A stretch of DNA of 36,490 nucleotides from Lingula anatina (GCF_001039355.2 NW_019775469.1:743201-779690); one strand, 5' to 3'. Shown: positions 1 through 10,602, counted from the first letter of the stretch. Made by a program: numbers and translations. Notes: generated from the letters alone by a model not told the origin.

Positions 1-495
1 AGTAGGGTAGAGGAATTTAAACTACTTGGTATACACCTTAACAGTAAATTGAATTGGAAAGATAACACCGTAAAGAGTGTAAAGAAGGCACGGCAAAGAC
101 TGTATTTTTTAAGATCATTGAGAACTTTTACTGATAGTGTGCCTATTTTAGTCAATTTTTATAGGTGTGTAATTGAAAGCATTCTAGCGTACGGAATTAT
201 AATATGGTATAGCGGAACAGCTGGGGAGGAAAGGAAGAAATTAGCAAACGTTGTAAAAACTGCAAGCAGGATTATCGGGCAAGATCTCCCCAAGCTGGAT
301 GATATTTTTAAGGACAGGATGGAGAAAAGAATTGTCAACACCATGAAAGACGCTTTCCATCCTGCATCCTCTCTTTTTACTTTTTTACCAAGCAACAGTA
401 GACTTTTAACTTTTAAAGGCAGTAAACGCTTTTTAAACAGCTTTTATCCAAGTGCAGTGACGTATTTTAATTTGATCTCAAAGCTAAATTCTTAA
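1..495 (+). CDS. Non-LTR retrotransposon (LINE) reverse transcriptase, C-terminal fragment
   Basis: The frame is open from base 1, so the ORF begins outside the window and ends at the TAA at 493-495 (about 164 residues visible). Near the N-terminal edge is the 'EFKLLGIHLNSKLNW' block typical of the region after the RT palm in LINE proteins (usual form 'yLGv.ld..L.W'). It is followed by a basic 'VKKARQRLYFLRSLR' helix, 'CVIESILAYGIIIWY', and the tail 'HPASSLFTFLPSNSR...FLNSFYPSAV', which resembles the C-termini of CR1/L2-type elements. There is no internal stop, so the copy may be fairly young. It acts in target-primed reverse transcription. An AT-rich 3' UTR follows with TTTATTTATTTATT at 497-510. 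Clade assignment is an inference; that this is the C-terminus of a LINE RT is secure. Confidence 0.88.
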   Translation, partial: SRVEEFKLLGIHLNSKLNWKDNTVKSVKKARQRLYFLRSLRTFTDSVPILVNFYRCVIESILAYGIIIWYSGTAGEERKKLANVVKTASRIIGQDLPKLDDIFKDRMEKRIVNTMKDAFHPASSLFTFLPSNSRLLTFKGSKRFLNSFYPSAVTYFNLISKLNS

Positions 496-1577
496 TTTAT
501 TTATTTATTGTATTATTTTATTATTTTACTCTGTATATTGCTCCAATGGAAAATGATTTCCGATTTTTATAATTGGCTAAATAAACTCTTATCTTATCTT
601 ATGACAAGTATTTTTTTTCGTAATTTTGTGAAAGAATGGCCCTTTTATAACAAAATGTTGAGCAAAGAAGGGGGGAAGCAGACGCTAAGCCCATTACGTG
701 GGTCCAACTCCCTTAAGTAAATGCCCCTATTAAACACCTGTTATCCTACTTACCATCTAAGTAAATATCCGTCAGAACAGGGGTTGTGTGAGTACAGAAC
801 ACGTGGACACCACCAACCTATAGGAAAAAAGATTGTTTAAATACTTAAAAGTGTATTGACAATTGACCTATAGACGTACTCCCCTAGCAAAAAAGTGTCA
901 CCCATAATGTAGTGCGTAAAGTAATACAGAAAGTCATGTCATAAGCTGTTGTTTTTTATCAAATTCTGAAGGAATTTTTTACTGATTGTGCAAGAAATTA
1001 ATAACCTTATGATGGTAAATAAATTCCACGATATAGTATATTGTACAGTATCCTCTGGATTGGAAAAATGCGCCTGACGCGAACTATGCATTTTGTCAAA
1101 AAGTTTTTAACGTTTGAGGGGTGTTGGCATTCCTCATACAAGGCAAAAAAGAATTAATTTGAATTCGGTATGAGTATGGTTTAGGAGCGGTAATTGTGAA
1201 CGATGGAACTGGAATTGAACACTGAAAAATAATACTTATTGATTGATACCTTTCAGAACACTCTAGACGGTATGCCTATCAGTAGTTTGAATACCAAGTT
1301 GACAGAAATAATTCTCTGATATTGAAACCTCAGCGGTGTACGTACGATTTGAATTTTTAACCAAAATATATAATTTGACTATGTCATGTCAGTTTAAGCT
1401 AAAAATGCCTAATTGATTTTGCAAGTATTTTTCATTTTATGAGGTTTTGTAGGTCCATTTACCAGACTGATTAATCAAACAAGGTGACACTCGACGGTAT
1501 GCCACAGCCAAGCTTGATTTTATTTAGTCATTTACACTTTCACGCATAAATGATTTTAGAGGATTGAATATACGTAC
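496..1577. other. LINE 3' UTR plus gene-poor stretch
   Basis: The first part should be the 3' UTR of the LINE; no simple-repeat tail marks its end. From about 720 onward I see no confident gene. On the minus strand near 1160-1225 an acceptor-like TTTTTCAG precedes about 42 open codons. It is in phase with the EEP exon ending at 1578, but it lacks the GDFN or terminal histidine motifs expected downstream in that family, so it is not called. Confidence 0.5.
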
Positions 1578-1898
1578 CTTGGCGCGAAGATACCCGCGCG
1601 GCACACTCACTGAATATCCATCGTGGTAGTCTACGAAACTAGTGTCATCTATCGGTCGTTTGCTGAGTATCACTAGGCCATAGGTCATCTCGTAAGGGGT
1701 TGTAGCACAAAGCTCAGTTCGACTGAAAGCATTCAGCAATTCTTTAACATTTTGAGTTTGCCGTGCCAAAAGGCAAGCTAAACAGACCTGGGAGAGCGCC
1801 TGGTACTCTGCTGTGCAGTTCCCAACGAAACACAAAAACTTGTCTGGCGCATTGTTCGCGACACAATTGTTCAAAAAACACTGGGATACTGCATTCAC
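1578..1898 (-). CDS. EEP-fold (DNase I/sphingomyelinase-like) protein, internal exon
   Basis: This is the third visible exon of a minus-strand gene in the endonuclease/exonuclease/phosphatase superfamily. It reads from the acceptor TTACAG (just right of 1898) to the donor GTACGT (1572-1577), 321 nt, phase 0 at both ends, 107 residues. 'YGLVILSKRPI' followed by a pro-arg-gly-tyr-leu 'PRGYLRAK' strand is the typical EEP pattern (a 'GLxxlSr.Pi' strand, then 'RG.l.a.v'). The preceding part is cysteine-rich (C7, C12, C23, C28 and others), which suggests a secreted, disulfide-bonded protein. Residues expected later in the fold (GDFN, D-H) would be on exons further left and are not seen. The substrate (DNA, phospholipid or other phosphoester) cannot be decided from this part. 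Confidence 0.68.
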
Positions 1899-2051
1899 CT
1901 GTAATTAAAGATGGAACCAATGGTTATGCTGTCCCACACAAGGAAATGACAACAAATTAAAATCTTTTGACAGAAAACGTTAACGTATTGCAAGAGCACG
2001 GTATTCACCATGGAACGATTTATTCCGTATTGAATTTATGTTTTAATAGAA

Positions 2052-2073
2052 GTATATATATATATATATATAC
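2052..2073. repeat. (TA)n microsatellite
   Basis: Alternating TA run inside the intron between the 1578-1898 and 2417-2642 EEP exons. There is no sign of function. Confidence 0.8.
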
Positions 2074-2416
2074 AAACGCTTAATAGGTATCAGCACCATA
2101 GCCCTTTGAACGACAACAGAATTCAAGATCAGTAGGATAATGATGATATTCAGAAAAATGACTTTGAATTTAGTTATGTTACCAGTTTTTATGTTATCGA
2201 GCAAACCAAGTTCAACTTTTCTAGAAGCCCATTTCTTAAAAGGTACATCACCGTATCCACCCCAGGGAGGAAATAACGATGACATAATATGCAAGCCATA
2301 TTATTTTTCTACTGTTAACAGAAGCAGAGCTCAAATAAATCGAGGTAAGGTTATATACATGAAGTTAAAACTTTGAGAGTTATGATACTCGACTGTAACA
2401 AATGAAGTGTATTTAC

Positions 2417-2642
2417 CTCAGCAAGGGTACAAGCAGGTACTAAAGGATTAGCAGTGGGGAAGACAGTGTCGCCGTCTATAGTCTGATGCAGGGCGCTGAC
2501 GGAAAATGGAAAATCTGCCTGTGTCTTGGAGATTATTTCTCTAAGATCGTCTGCTTCCCAAACCTCTTGCAAGCAGACGACATCTCCCGGAAGAGAACCA
2601 TTTTCTATTATTTCAATAAACTTTGCTTTACGCGTTTCGTAT
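2417..2642 (-). CDS. EEP-fold protein, exon carrying the LQEVW metal-binding motif
   Basis: A 226-nt exon between an excellent acceptor (pyrimidine tract, then TTTCCAG at 2643-2649) and the donor GTAAAT (2411-2416). It starts with one base completing a codon and ends on a codon boundary, matching the exons on both sides. It encodes 'LPGDVVCLQEVWEADDLREI', the signature second strand of the DNase I-like fold. The Glu of LQE is the Mg2+-ligating catalytic residue in DNase I, APE1 and neutral sphingomyelinases. Downstream is 'TIDGDTVFPTANPLVPACTLAE'. It lies about 0.5 kb upstream of the 1578-1898 exon in transcription order. Membership of the superfamily is well supported; subfamily is open. Confidence 0.75.
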
Positions 2643-3138
2643 CTGGAAAGTTAAAAAAAAAAAAAAACATATATTTTATTATAAGTAAAAATAATATGCA
2701 CAGTTAAGTGTAAGCTATTTATTGCTTGAAATCACTACGTTGACGACCATATTAAAGGATGACAGCTTATATCGGTCCCAAATGAGAGGCAGCTTCATGT
2801 GTTTCCGAAAAAAAATACATAATCAAAAAAGGAAGTAAATAAATAAATAAATGGACAATTACTCCCACCCATTGTCTTTGAAAAAAATAGTAACCATATT
2901 ATCACTCAAATGTAAAGAGGACAATTTCTTACATTGATAAGGAGTTTCACCGTTTCAATTTTTTTCCCGAATACTTGTAAAGGAATACATAGAAAATCTA
3001 GAGTCGTACAAACACAAAATTCATTAATGAAAAATTCTTTTCAATTTCCGATCCGCTTGTGCAGTAGTGCCTTATTTCTCTCAATAAAGATTTCTAGACA
3101 CTTTCTTTTTTGGTGATATTTGTCTACTTATTACTTCA

Positions 3139-3306
3139 CAGGGGCGGATCCAGAGATAATTTCTGACAGTCTTCCAAATAATCTTTGTTAATTCGTCCTC
3201 AATTTTTGACCGTCTTCCGACAGAAAATATTAGATACCCGTAAATGTAAACTTAAAAATCTGACCGTCTTCCGGAAGACCCAGAAGACGGCTTAAATCCG
3301 CCCCTG
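3139..3306. mobile_element. 168-bp MITE, TIR CAGGGGCGGAT (copy A)
   Basis: It starts CAGGGGCGGATCCAG and ends with the inverse, ...AAATCCGCCCCTG. Internal 'GACNGTCTTCCG' motifs occur in both orientations, so the whole element is partly palindromic. A homologous copy in opposite orientation lies at 20013-22636 (interrupted), and the two align along their length. The CAGGGGCGGA terminus is hAT-like. Only a 2-bp CA is shared by the flanks, so the expected target duplication is not visible. It sits in an intron of the EEP gene. Confidence 0.8.
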
Positions 3307-3329
3307 CAATGGGNCATGAACCCCCAGGG

Positions 3330-3388
3330 AGTTAGGTTGATCTAGTTTGGATGGATCTAATCTCTGGGAATGGGGTCTTAGTCAATAT
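3330..3388. mobile_element. Relic end of the 4966-5225 MITE family
   Basis: The stretch GGTTGATCTAG...GGATCTAATCTCTGGGAATGGGGTCTTAG resembles the right terminus of the 4966-5225 element (GGTCGATCCTGC...CGATCTAGGTACGGGAATAGGGCCTGAG). No partner terminus was found, so it would be a truncated or strongly diverged copy. Confidence 0.3.
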
Positions 3389-4045
3389 CAAGAAAATTAC
3401 CTAAAAAAACCTCTGATACTGATAATGTTCATCTATAGCCTTCTTTTGGATGAAAGAGTGCAATCTCCTGGTTGCTGAGGCACAGAGTAAACAGGAACTC
3501 AATGGGATGAGTTTTTGCAGAGTTTCTGATTACATCATGTGCACTTTACGTTTGATTATTATATGAGCCAAAACTAATATAGTGTAGCGCTGACCATCTC
3601 CAAGATAAACATGCCAGGAGTTCCCATTGTAGAAATGAAAGTCACATCACCCTGAAAAATATTTTTTTAACAGGTACAATTTTCTTTAGGGAAAATAGAC
3701 AAAATATTTCAGGCTCTGAAATAAACAGTATTTTCAAAAATTTCAAAAAAGTCTTAATATTTGCTATGTCTAAAGGTTGATGTACTAATAGATATCATTT
3801 TATTCTATAACGTGAATTAATATTATATGAATCAGTATTATATAACCTATTTGGGTTTTATATAAATATGATGATGGTTTACTCATAATGCCAGTGTTAA
3901 TGAATGGTTGTGTTCAGTTGATAGATTAAAATATTGAAAGAGTACAGACACAGTAGTATTGATGGCTAGGCAGAAAACCAAACTAAACCAAAAGATTTGG
4001 AACAATGAAAAACAACAATTCACTTCTATTATGGACAGACCATAC

Positions 4046-4199
4046 CTGTTACAGTGAAAATATCTGATTTTTTCAAAGAATTTTACTATTCTTGTGTCAC
4101 CTCTCTTGCCTATAGATGCCATTGAATTGGTTTCATATAGCACAGAAGATATTTGTTTGATGTGTGTATTTGTGTATATATTCTGATCTCTTTGGGCTC
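4046..4199 (-). CDS. EEP-fold protein, upstream exon
   Basis: A 154-nt open segment between CTGTAG (acceptor, 4200-4205) and CAG|GTATGG (donor, 4040-4045). It begins with two bases of a split codon and ends with AG. That joins exactly to the single leading A of the 2417-2642 exon as an Arg codon and continues in frame into 'YETRKAKFIEII', the helix that normally precedes the LQE strand in EEP proteins. The visible peptide includes 'MASIGKRGDTRIVKFFEKIR'. The acceptor has a weak pyrimidine tract. A further 5' exon ending in phase 1 is required; ATGGCG at 4522-4524 (minus) is a possible start, but no matching donor is evident. The 1.4-kb intron to the next exon contains the 3139-3306 MITE. Confidence 0.5.
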
Positions 4200-4205
4200 C
4201 TACAG

Positions 4206-4965
4206 ACACCATAGGTCTACTTAGAGTGAACCAACTCTGTGCCTAGACTCTCGCAAAGTGCAATCAGCTTAATTGACTGAAGCGCCTCCACAGGCATTGA
4301 ATAGAATACAAAATAGCTGCTGATTATGTAAGAATATTGAAAACAAGAGGAGGCATGTCATTCACTTCAGCTGTTTGCACTCAGCAAGAGTTCCTGCAAA
4401 CCTACGATTGATGTCAGATTTGTTGTTTAGTTCATTTTTCACTTCAGAATTTTGGCACATTTCTTGTGGAAGAAGTGAGCAAGGAGCAGAAATTATGGGT
4501 GGTTACTGAGACTCTGGACGCCATCGTTGATCATCAGCACCTGTTGTCATGGAGATCAGGGTAACAGACAAACTCCAGACCATATGGTACCACAGCTGAC
4601 AGCTGAGGTAAAACTGCTCCCTGTGGTTTTATTAATTTTTATTAAAACAATTAAAGACCTATAACAGCAACAGTTCCATCATCTGCATAGTAAACAATAT
4701 AAAGATAAAAAGCATCACATTTTGCTTACTAAAATGATTCCTGCAGTTGGGTATTTAATATATTTTTTTACAGTGTAATAATATATTTATTTAAAGACAT
4801 ATTGATCAATTAAAGCAATGGATATCTTCTGAAAGAATATTGTGAAATTATTCCAGATTCATCAACAGAAAAGCAGCCTGGGGGCCCACATTCTTATCAG
4901 TGTGACAGCAAGGACAAATCTGGTTCAGTTCATCATATACAAATCTTGACCAGTTGATTTACTTA
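4206..4965. other. No confident gene; upstream of the EEP exons
   Basis: Expected to contain the 5' end of the EEP gene on the minus strand. It is less AT-rich around 4490-4620, where an ATGGCG start in a favourable context occurs on the minus strand (4522-4524) followed by a short open frame. I cannot tie that frame to the exon at 4046-4199. Confidence 0.3.
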
Positions 4966-5225
4966 GACCTGTTTCCGTACCAAGATCCATCTGGCAGGAT
5001 CGACCCATCTCTGTATTCTCTGGGTTCTCATTAAATTACATTCAGATTAAGCAGCTTAGATGTCTGTCACACCTACTGAATCTGCTAGATGATAGTTAAT
5101 TACCCTCTAACAGCTACAGTAGGAGTGCCAGATGTCAGAGCCACTTAAGCTGAATGTACTTTAGTGAGAAACCCTTTGGAGATGGGTCGATCCTGCTAGA
5201 TCGATCTAGGTACGGGAATAGGGCC
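4966..5225. mobile_element. 260-bp MITE with long terminal inverted repeats
   Basis: The left 47 bp (GACCTGTTTCCGTACCAAGATC...GGATCGACCCATCTC) and the inverse of the right 47 bp (GGCCCTATTCCCGTACCTAGATC...GGATCGACCCATCTC) match at roughly 80% of positions, including a perfect 16-bp inner block. The outer GGGCC-type end, flanked by TTA on the left and TGA on the right, is compatible with a Harbinger-type 3-bp target site, but that is an inference. There is no coding capacity. Confidence 0.75.
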
Positions 5226-7138
5226 TGAGACATGTTTTTCTTCTCAAGTGTCTTAAAACTTGGCAGTAATTTGGATCAGAGAAATAATTAGAGTGTAGCA
5301 CATCAAGCTCCATAGCTTTCTGGTGTTAGATCAGTTTTATATCAGGCAACACTGATATTAAGCATTAATATATTTTCATTCTTTTTTTTTTCCAACTTTT
5401 ATGATAGTCCCATTGGATGATTCATGTGTTATCACAAGATACTGATGTAAAACTTGCTTTTGTTTTTCAGCCTTTTCTTTCAAAATTAAATATCAAAATA
5501 TGTGGGGCTATATTGTTTGTTTAAACATTGACCCACTAACTGAGACAACCAAGTGATAAAATTTCCATTCTGTTTGCTTATGAGCAATATTATAATGATT
5601 TGATGAAATTGTTTTTGTGAGGCTTAAGTTGTGAACACCACATTGAATTGGTTTGATTTGATTAAACTTTGTAGAATGTCTAAATTTCTATCAATTACAT
5701 TGTTTTAAATCTGTGTTGATGTTAATAATTAAGAACATAAATTTCCTTTATTTTTTGTGAAGCTGACGACGTAATGTTGTTTGAAATATGGATTATTGGT
5801 TTACCTAGAATGTGTACATTGTATGGCAGTATAATAATAATATATAAATTACATTTTAAGCTGTTGTGTAGGTTTAAAAGAATTATATTTATCTTTTCAC
5901 GGAGGGGCGTTCTGAACGGCTTTCATATATTTTCTAGTTGAATTAAAACTGTTTTCAGATATTACTTTTTATAAAGCATTTGTTCCGCATAACATCTGAA
6001 TAAATTGGTGAAAACAAATTCTAACATATTTGGTTGCTCTACCTAAATCACACCTAACACATTCCGTTCGTTTTCTGGGTTAAAGGGATAAAAACTCTTC
6101 ATATGAGATCTATATTTCACAATAAAAACATTGTGAACAACTCGTAGAAATAAAATATATTCTGTTTTACGACAAAAACAGCAGTTATAGCTATTATTCT
6201 GATATCTGAGATTGTGTTCAGATCACGTGACCTCCACTGATGGCTGTACTCTGTTATTATCTCTTAAGAGATTTTAACAAAAAAAAAAAAAAAACTTTTT
6301 AGAAAAAAAACAGGGACTAACTTTGAATGTAAAAGTGGATTCATTAACCTCTGGTAAGTACGGGAAAATTGTTTACTCCAGGAAAATTCATTTTTTTGGC
6401 CAAAACGAAGAATTATTATCCTTTTATAAGTAGCGTAGTTTATGAAAGCAGTGGCCTAGTATCTTCACGTGACGGACCGGGACCACGATACACCTCTGGT
6501 GTGGGGAAAGATTGAACTGATTTCAGACGAAATGCAAGTCCTTGAATAATGATGGAAAAAGTTGAATTTATTGCTTAGCTTTTATCATACTCCCATTTTA
6601 GATATCCCCTTACGTCAGAATTCTACGTTTCACTACATTGTATATTAACGTTAACCCGCCCTGTGATATCAGGACCTCTAAAATAATATACAATAGTATA
6701 CAGTCCCTTTCAACAATTTTGTAACAGACTTCTAGCGCACCTATGGTCAGAGAGAAACCTTAAACAACGATTGTGCGCGTATCGTTGGCTTAAAATATTG
6801 ATAAGTTGACGCCCACCACGATAGTTTCAAATTGATATCAATCACGCTCGTTAAACGTCGTAACGTCTCAAGCAATGTGAATAAATTATAATAATCTTGA
6901 AACTCCCGCCTGGAAACTCACTGTTCTATTTATTCATGATTTTACACGAGACCACGCCCTTCCTTGTGATAATTTCCACATGATTCCATTTATCTTTTTT
7001 AATTACCCCAAAACTAAATTTTATATACAATGTAGTGACCTTCACGTCAGTCGAAATCAAGTAAAGTCCGATACGTATAATTCTTCAAAATAAAAGATAA
7101 TATACATATCGTTAACTAAATTTGATGCTGTTTAAAAC
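5226..7138. other. AT-rich intergenic stretch, nothing coding recognised
   Basis: No open frame over 60 codons and no recognised exon. There are A-runs near 6281-6310. The last 700 bp, less AT-rich, precede the candidate first exon at 7139 and may hold its promoter; no clear TATA box was picked out. Confidence 0.4.
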
Positions 7139-7258
7139 ATGCGGAAACAACTCGAAAACTGGATTAAAAGTGAAGGAGAGGGAGCTAATGTTCAGATTTA
7201 CGCATCGGATATTATTCTCGGAAATGATGATAAGAAAATAAATCTACTTATTTTTCAG
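7139..7258 (+). CDS. Candidate first coding exon, unknown protein
   Basis: ATG at 7139-7141 opens exactly 40 codons without a stop up to CAG|GTAAAA (donor at 7259). An in-frame TAA lies just upstream, so the start is well defined. The peptide begins MRKQLENWIKSEGEG, continues 'ANVQIYASDIILGNDDKKIN' and ends LLIFQ. It is charged and mixed in composition, unlike random AT-rich translation, and has no signal peptide. The next exon is not certain. An acceptor TTTCCAG at about 7914-7920 is in phase (0) and opens 38 codons to a stop, but that segment lies next to a SINE-like head. I do not recognise the family. Confidence 0.42.
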
Positions 7259-7795
7259 GTAAAATAATACATTTACAGAAAATCAAAATATGGAGGGCAT
7301 CCGTAATACAGGGACATCGAATGTTTTCTGAACTAAAAAATAATGCTTTGCTTGTCTTTATATGTATTTATTTTATACAGTAGTTACACGTAGCACGCAT
7401 ACAGGTATGTATGTACAGTATGCGTATGTTTTTGAGAAATGTGTATGTGAGAAGTGATTTGTATTGTATTGTATTGTACACTGTAATGTTTATTTCTACA
7501 GTCTAATTAAAGAAAATATACATACAATTTTTAGAGAGCGTACGCGTCTGTAATTAAACTCATCACAAGCATCTGTAAGTAGCAGGTCATGGGAACGAGA
7601 AGTGTAATTTAAACGAATCTGCAGATTGTTACTTTTCATGAAATTTGTATGTGTAACTTATTCAAAATAAAGGAAATGTTTGCACACACTTGTAGAAAAG
7701 TGCACGACTGCCAGGGTGGTTTTATTTGGTGGTGGGTCGAGGGGGGGGGTATAGAGTTCGAGGCCCATCTCGCCATGCCTATAGCTTAAGTGTAC
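7259..7795. other. Putative intron, low-complexity patches
   Basis: Contains GTATT repeats (about 7458-7478) and a G-run (7740-7749). No exon is recognised here. Confidence 0.4.
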
Positions 7796-7852
7796 GTCTC
7801 TGTGGTTTAGGGGTACAGTGGTCGCCTGCTTCGCGGATTAGATTCCCGACAC
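7796..7852 (+). repeat. tRNA-like segment, possible SINE head
   Basis: GTCTCTGTGG followed by an A-box-like GTTTAGGGGTACAGTGG and, about 25 nt on, a B-box-like GATTAGATTCCCGAC. This spacing resembles a degenerate, shortened tRNA gene (the 5' GTCTCTGTGG is seen in some tRNA-Arg genes). It is about 57 nt, too short for an intact tRNA, and no complete cloverleaf can be drawn. A tRNA-derived SINE relic is the likeliest reading. Confidence 0.35.
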
Positions 7853-9615
7853 ATTTGGAAAACATCAGACTGGCTTCTGTCTTGAGAAATGTACTATTCT
7901 TTACATCATCTACTTTCCAGGGAAGAAATTTTAAGCTTACGGCAGCTGTGGACAATATGTCTACCAATAGATTACTGAGATCTCTAACAGTAGGGCCGTT
8001 CAATGGATTTTGTTTTGGTCATTTCCTATAAGTCCAGATTAGGGCGTTTTATGTTTACCTTGTTTTTTTTTTAAACTAGTGAAATAAGATAAAAATTAAT
8101 TCAACCAATAAAAATATTGGAAATCTAAATATCGGATTTTTTTCATTTGAGACATAAAACTAAATAAAGAACTGAATATTATAATATTTATAAGCTATAG
8201 GCTTAAAAGTGGAATTAATATTAGATACTTAGAGAGAAAAAACTACTTAAAACGTTTATCCCCTTAAAATCAGAAATCTAATATCGTCGGTGAGAAATAA
8301 AAAGAGAATTTGCTGAATGGGTTTGTGTGTGCGTGTGTTCAAATTCACAATCTATTTAAAGAATATTAAAATAAAAGTATTTTGTGGTAATTTTCCTTAT
8401 ATCTGATCTACGGTATAAATGGGTGATGTAAAGAATTCTAATGAGGAAAAGTGAGTAAAATGCAAGTATACGGATTAGGCGTTTACTGACACTAGCCGCA
8501 GATCTTTCAGCACTAACGCTCATATTTAACCACAAAATTGACAAATTAACCAACACACCACACACTTATTTAGCACCAACAAAACGATATCTAGCACTAA
8601 CATTCATCCGCTCTGGTAGTACTGCAAGACTAAAATCTCCTCAGGTAAACATTTAGCTTCGTTGAGCGACCCATACTCCATTACCCCTACCCAGTCAGGA
8701 GAAGTTAAAAACAATCCGCCTGCACATATATAATTGCACCAAATTCTGATGAGTTGTTGACACGCTTCTGCAGTTGATACACCTTTAAAATATCAATACA
8801 TTCGTAATGTCAGGCAAAACTTCGTTCGCACTGAGAGGTACATTTTTTAAGTTAAAACTGGAACTCTTTGTGAGGTCTTATAACACGTAAGTACTCTGAA
8901 GAGGCTTTTACTACTTTTTGCAAGTTCTTCTGAACTTTGCTTCCCGCTTTAAAGCTGCCAAGTGTATCACCCAACCGTGTTGAGAGAGGAGGGAGGGTGT
9001 CCCTTTAGGTAACACTCTTACGTACATTCCAAGCCATTGAATTGTCTCTTAAAATGAACCGGTCCAGTAAAAGGCACCACTCTTCAGAAGCCGACCTCAA
9101 TTACTTCAGACTTAAACGATAACTCTAACCTGTCATCTCAGTTTACAATCTTTGGGAACTGTCACAGATAAAAAGTTCGTAAACTGGCAACTCACATACA
9201 TGTATCACATATTGGCTTTAAAACTTCGAAACTAAATCACTGCATAGCCAAGAAAATCATATATAAGTTTTGCACCGCTCCTGTCCGTAATGAATACACT
9301 AATAGATCATACAATACAAATATGCTATATTCTACCAAGGAGTTATAACTCCTTGATTCTAACATGGCCAGGGAGCCGAAGTGTGAGGAGGACAGCCAAT
9401 ATGACCAATAGGCAGTCCTTCTACTCTCCTCCAGGGTTAGGCTGTGGGACGGGTGGCGTTTTATTATTTTTGTTTTCAAAGTTTCTTGCTGGACAACACA
9501 AAAACTGGTGCAGAATTGGCCAGAAAAATATCTGTGACATTAAAGAACAATACTCCGTGTGGCCCTGTCCTTTCAACAATACAATCGAGATAAGATTCCA
9601 GCCGATTCCGATGCC
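7853..9615. other. No gene recognised
   Basis: ORFs here (for example 9290-9628 + and 9237-9479 -) overlap on opposite strands and show no family motif or splice context, so they are treated as chance. I see no TIRs. Confidence 0.4.
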
Positions 9616-9674
9616 GTCTCAACCATGATTGTGACGGATTCCACAGACATCACCCCATTGTGTTAGTGAAGACA
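9616..9674 (+). repeat. 59-bp repeat with conserved ends, copy 1
   Basis: GTCTCAACCATGATTGTGACGG, then 20 variable bases, then TTGTGTTAGTGAAGACA. Copies 2-4 (15478, 15950, 17033) have the same length and the same ends. Potential pairings GTCT/AGAC (outer) and TGAT...GTG/CAC...ATCA (inner) suggest a structured element. Confidence 0.75.
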
Positions 9675-9751
9675 TAACGTGAGACGGGGAGGGGAGGGAG
9701 ATAGCATGTACATGTATTGCAATGATTGGAGTGTTTGAAGGGGAATGTGGT

Positions 9752-9776
9752 GGGGGTGGGGGTGGGGATAACGGGG
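9752..9776 (+). other. G-quadruplex-type motif
   Basis: GGGGG-T-GGGGG-T-GGGG-ATAAC-GGGG: four G-runs of four or more with loops of 1, 1 and 5 nt. This fits the standard quadruplex pattern. It lies in a purine-rich patch (9680-9805). Confidence 0.6.
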
Positions 9777-9930
9777 ATGGATGTAGGAGAGAGGAAGGGA
9801 GACATATTAAAATATCAGTTCGTTACAGCAGTCGTACTAACTCACGGGGAACAGATATTTTCATGTTGTCCCCGACAGCATCTAATTAAAGACTTCTAAA
9901 AACTCACCTCAGCATACCTGTGGCAGTGTA

Positions 9931-10012
9931 AGTAGTACTACCAGTGCATGTAGTAGTAGGCCTACAAGATGATGTAGTAGTAGTGAGAGTAGTAGTGTAA
10001 GAGTAGTAGTAT
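9931..10012. repeat. Imperfect (AGT)n microsatellite
   Basis: Interspersed AGTAGTAGT blocks broken by short unique pieces, just left of the LTR element. Confidence 0.7.
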
Positions 10013-10116
10013 AGAAGGCAATTTATTACTGGCATAGGTTGTATATAAGTAATATAGTACCGCTATTTCGCCAGTACTATAAATGAAGAACACACATCTT
10101 TTGGGAACCTAAAAGA

Positions 10117-10122
10117 TTTATT
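10117..10122 (-). terminator. Poly(A) signal AATAAA, probable R region of the 3' LTR
   Basis: AATAAA on the minus strand, about 105 nt past the shared LTR block. This is the expected place for 3'-end formation of element transcripts. Assignment to R is an inference. Confidence 0.4.
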
Positions 10123-10225
10123 CGTATATTCTTATTTTCCAGTTACAATGTATTCTCTTTTATCCTATAGATCATCATTCCAATGTCATGATGTATCACA
10201 AAGTCTTTCTCCTACATTACCTTAT

Positions 10226-10589
10226 TTGGTAATGTAATAATTCCTCAGCTCTTACACAATGTCTATGATTATCCCTTTTTCCATAACTTTCCATCATTAC
10301 GTCATTACCAAAATATAATCATTCTCTTATTAGGTAATGGTATGTTACTTGACCTTAGGTCGCCATTTCTATTAATACGGATTTTTCATTGTATCATCCT
10401 GAAGGAATGATAACTATACTCCCTTATTCTTTTGTTATTATTGAACAACACATGCACTTTTTAACTCTCTTACTTACACTGTTTAACCTCTTAACAAATG
10501 TATATTGTATCAGTTATGAAAGGTACAATGTATTCATTACGATCACAACTTTGTATCTGTACTTTTAATCATTTTCATTACGATATACA
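10226..10589 (-). repeat. Downstream (3') LTR, segment shared with the upstream LTR
   Basis: On the minus strand it begins TGTATATCGTAATG after the PPT. The LTR probably continues left of 10226 (R-U5 region, to about 10085), because a poly(A) signal AATAAA (minus; TTTATT at 10117-10122) lies there and the upstream copy simply stops matching at this point. A small palindrome CATTACC-TTATTT-GGTAATG occupies 10215-10234. Confidence 0.78.
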
Positions 10590-10602
10590 CCCTCTCTTCA
10601 AA
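10590..10602 (-). other. Polypurine tract (plus-strand primer)
   Basis: TTGAAGAGAGGG on the minus strand directly precedes TGTATATCG, the LTR start. Upstream is CGAGGACGAATTT and an A-run, as seen before the 3' LTR of many gypsy-type elements. Confidence 0.65.

Noticed and set aside
1160-1225. Possible further EEP exon on the minus strand after TTTTTCAG
   Set aside because: Phase agrees, but it lacks every motif expected at that point of the fold and is short.
3590-3650. Possible minus-strand exon after ATTTTTCAG (GDVTFISTMGTPG...)
   Set aside because: It lies in the intron between two exons that already join in phase; it would need to be an alternative exon and has only a weak donor.
9237-9628. 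Opposed ORFs of 80 and 112 codons
   Set aside because: They overlap on opposite strands with no motif, promoter or splice context, and part of the sequence belongs to the 59-bp repeat.
9616-9674. Reading the 59-bp repeats as coding exons (minus-strand MVET... start)
   Set aside because: The reading frame is not conserved in copy 4 (one base missing), while total length and paired ends are, so a non-coding element fits better.
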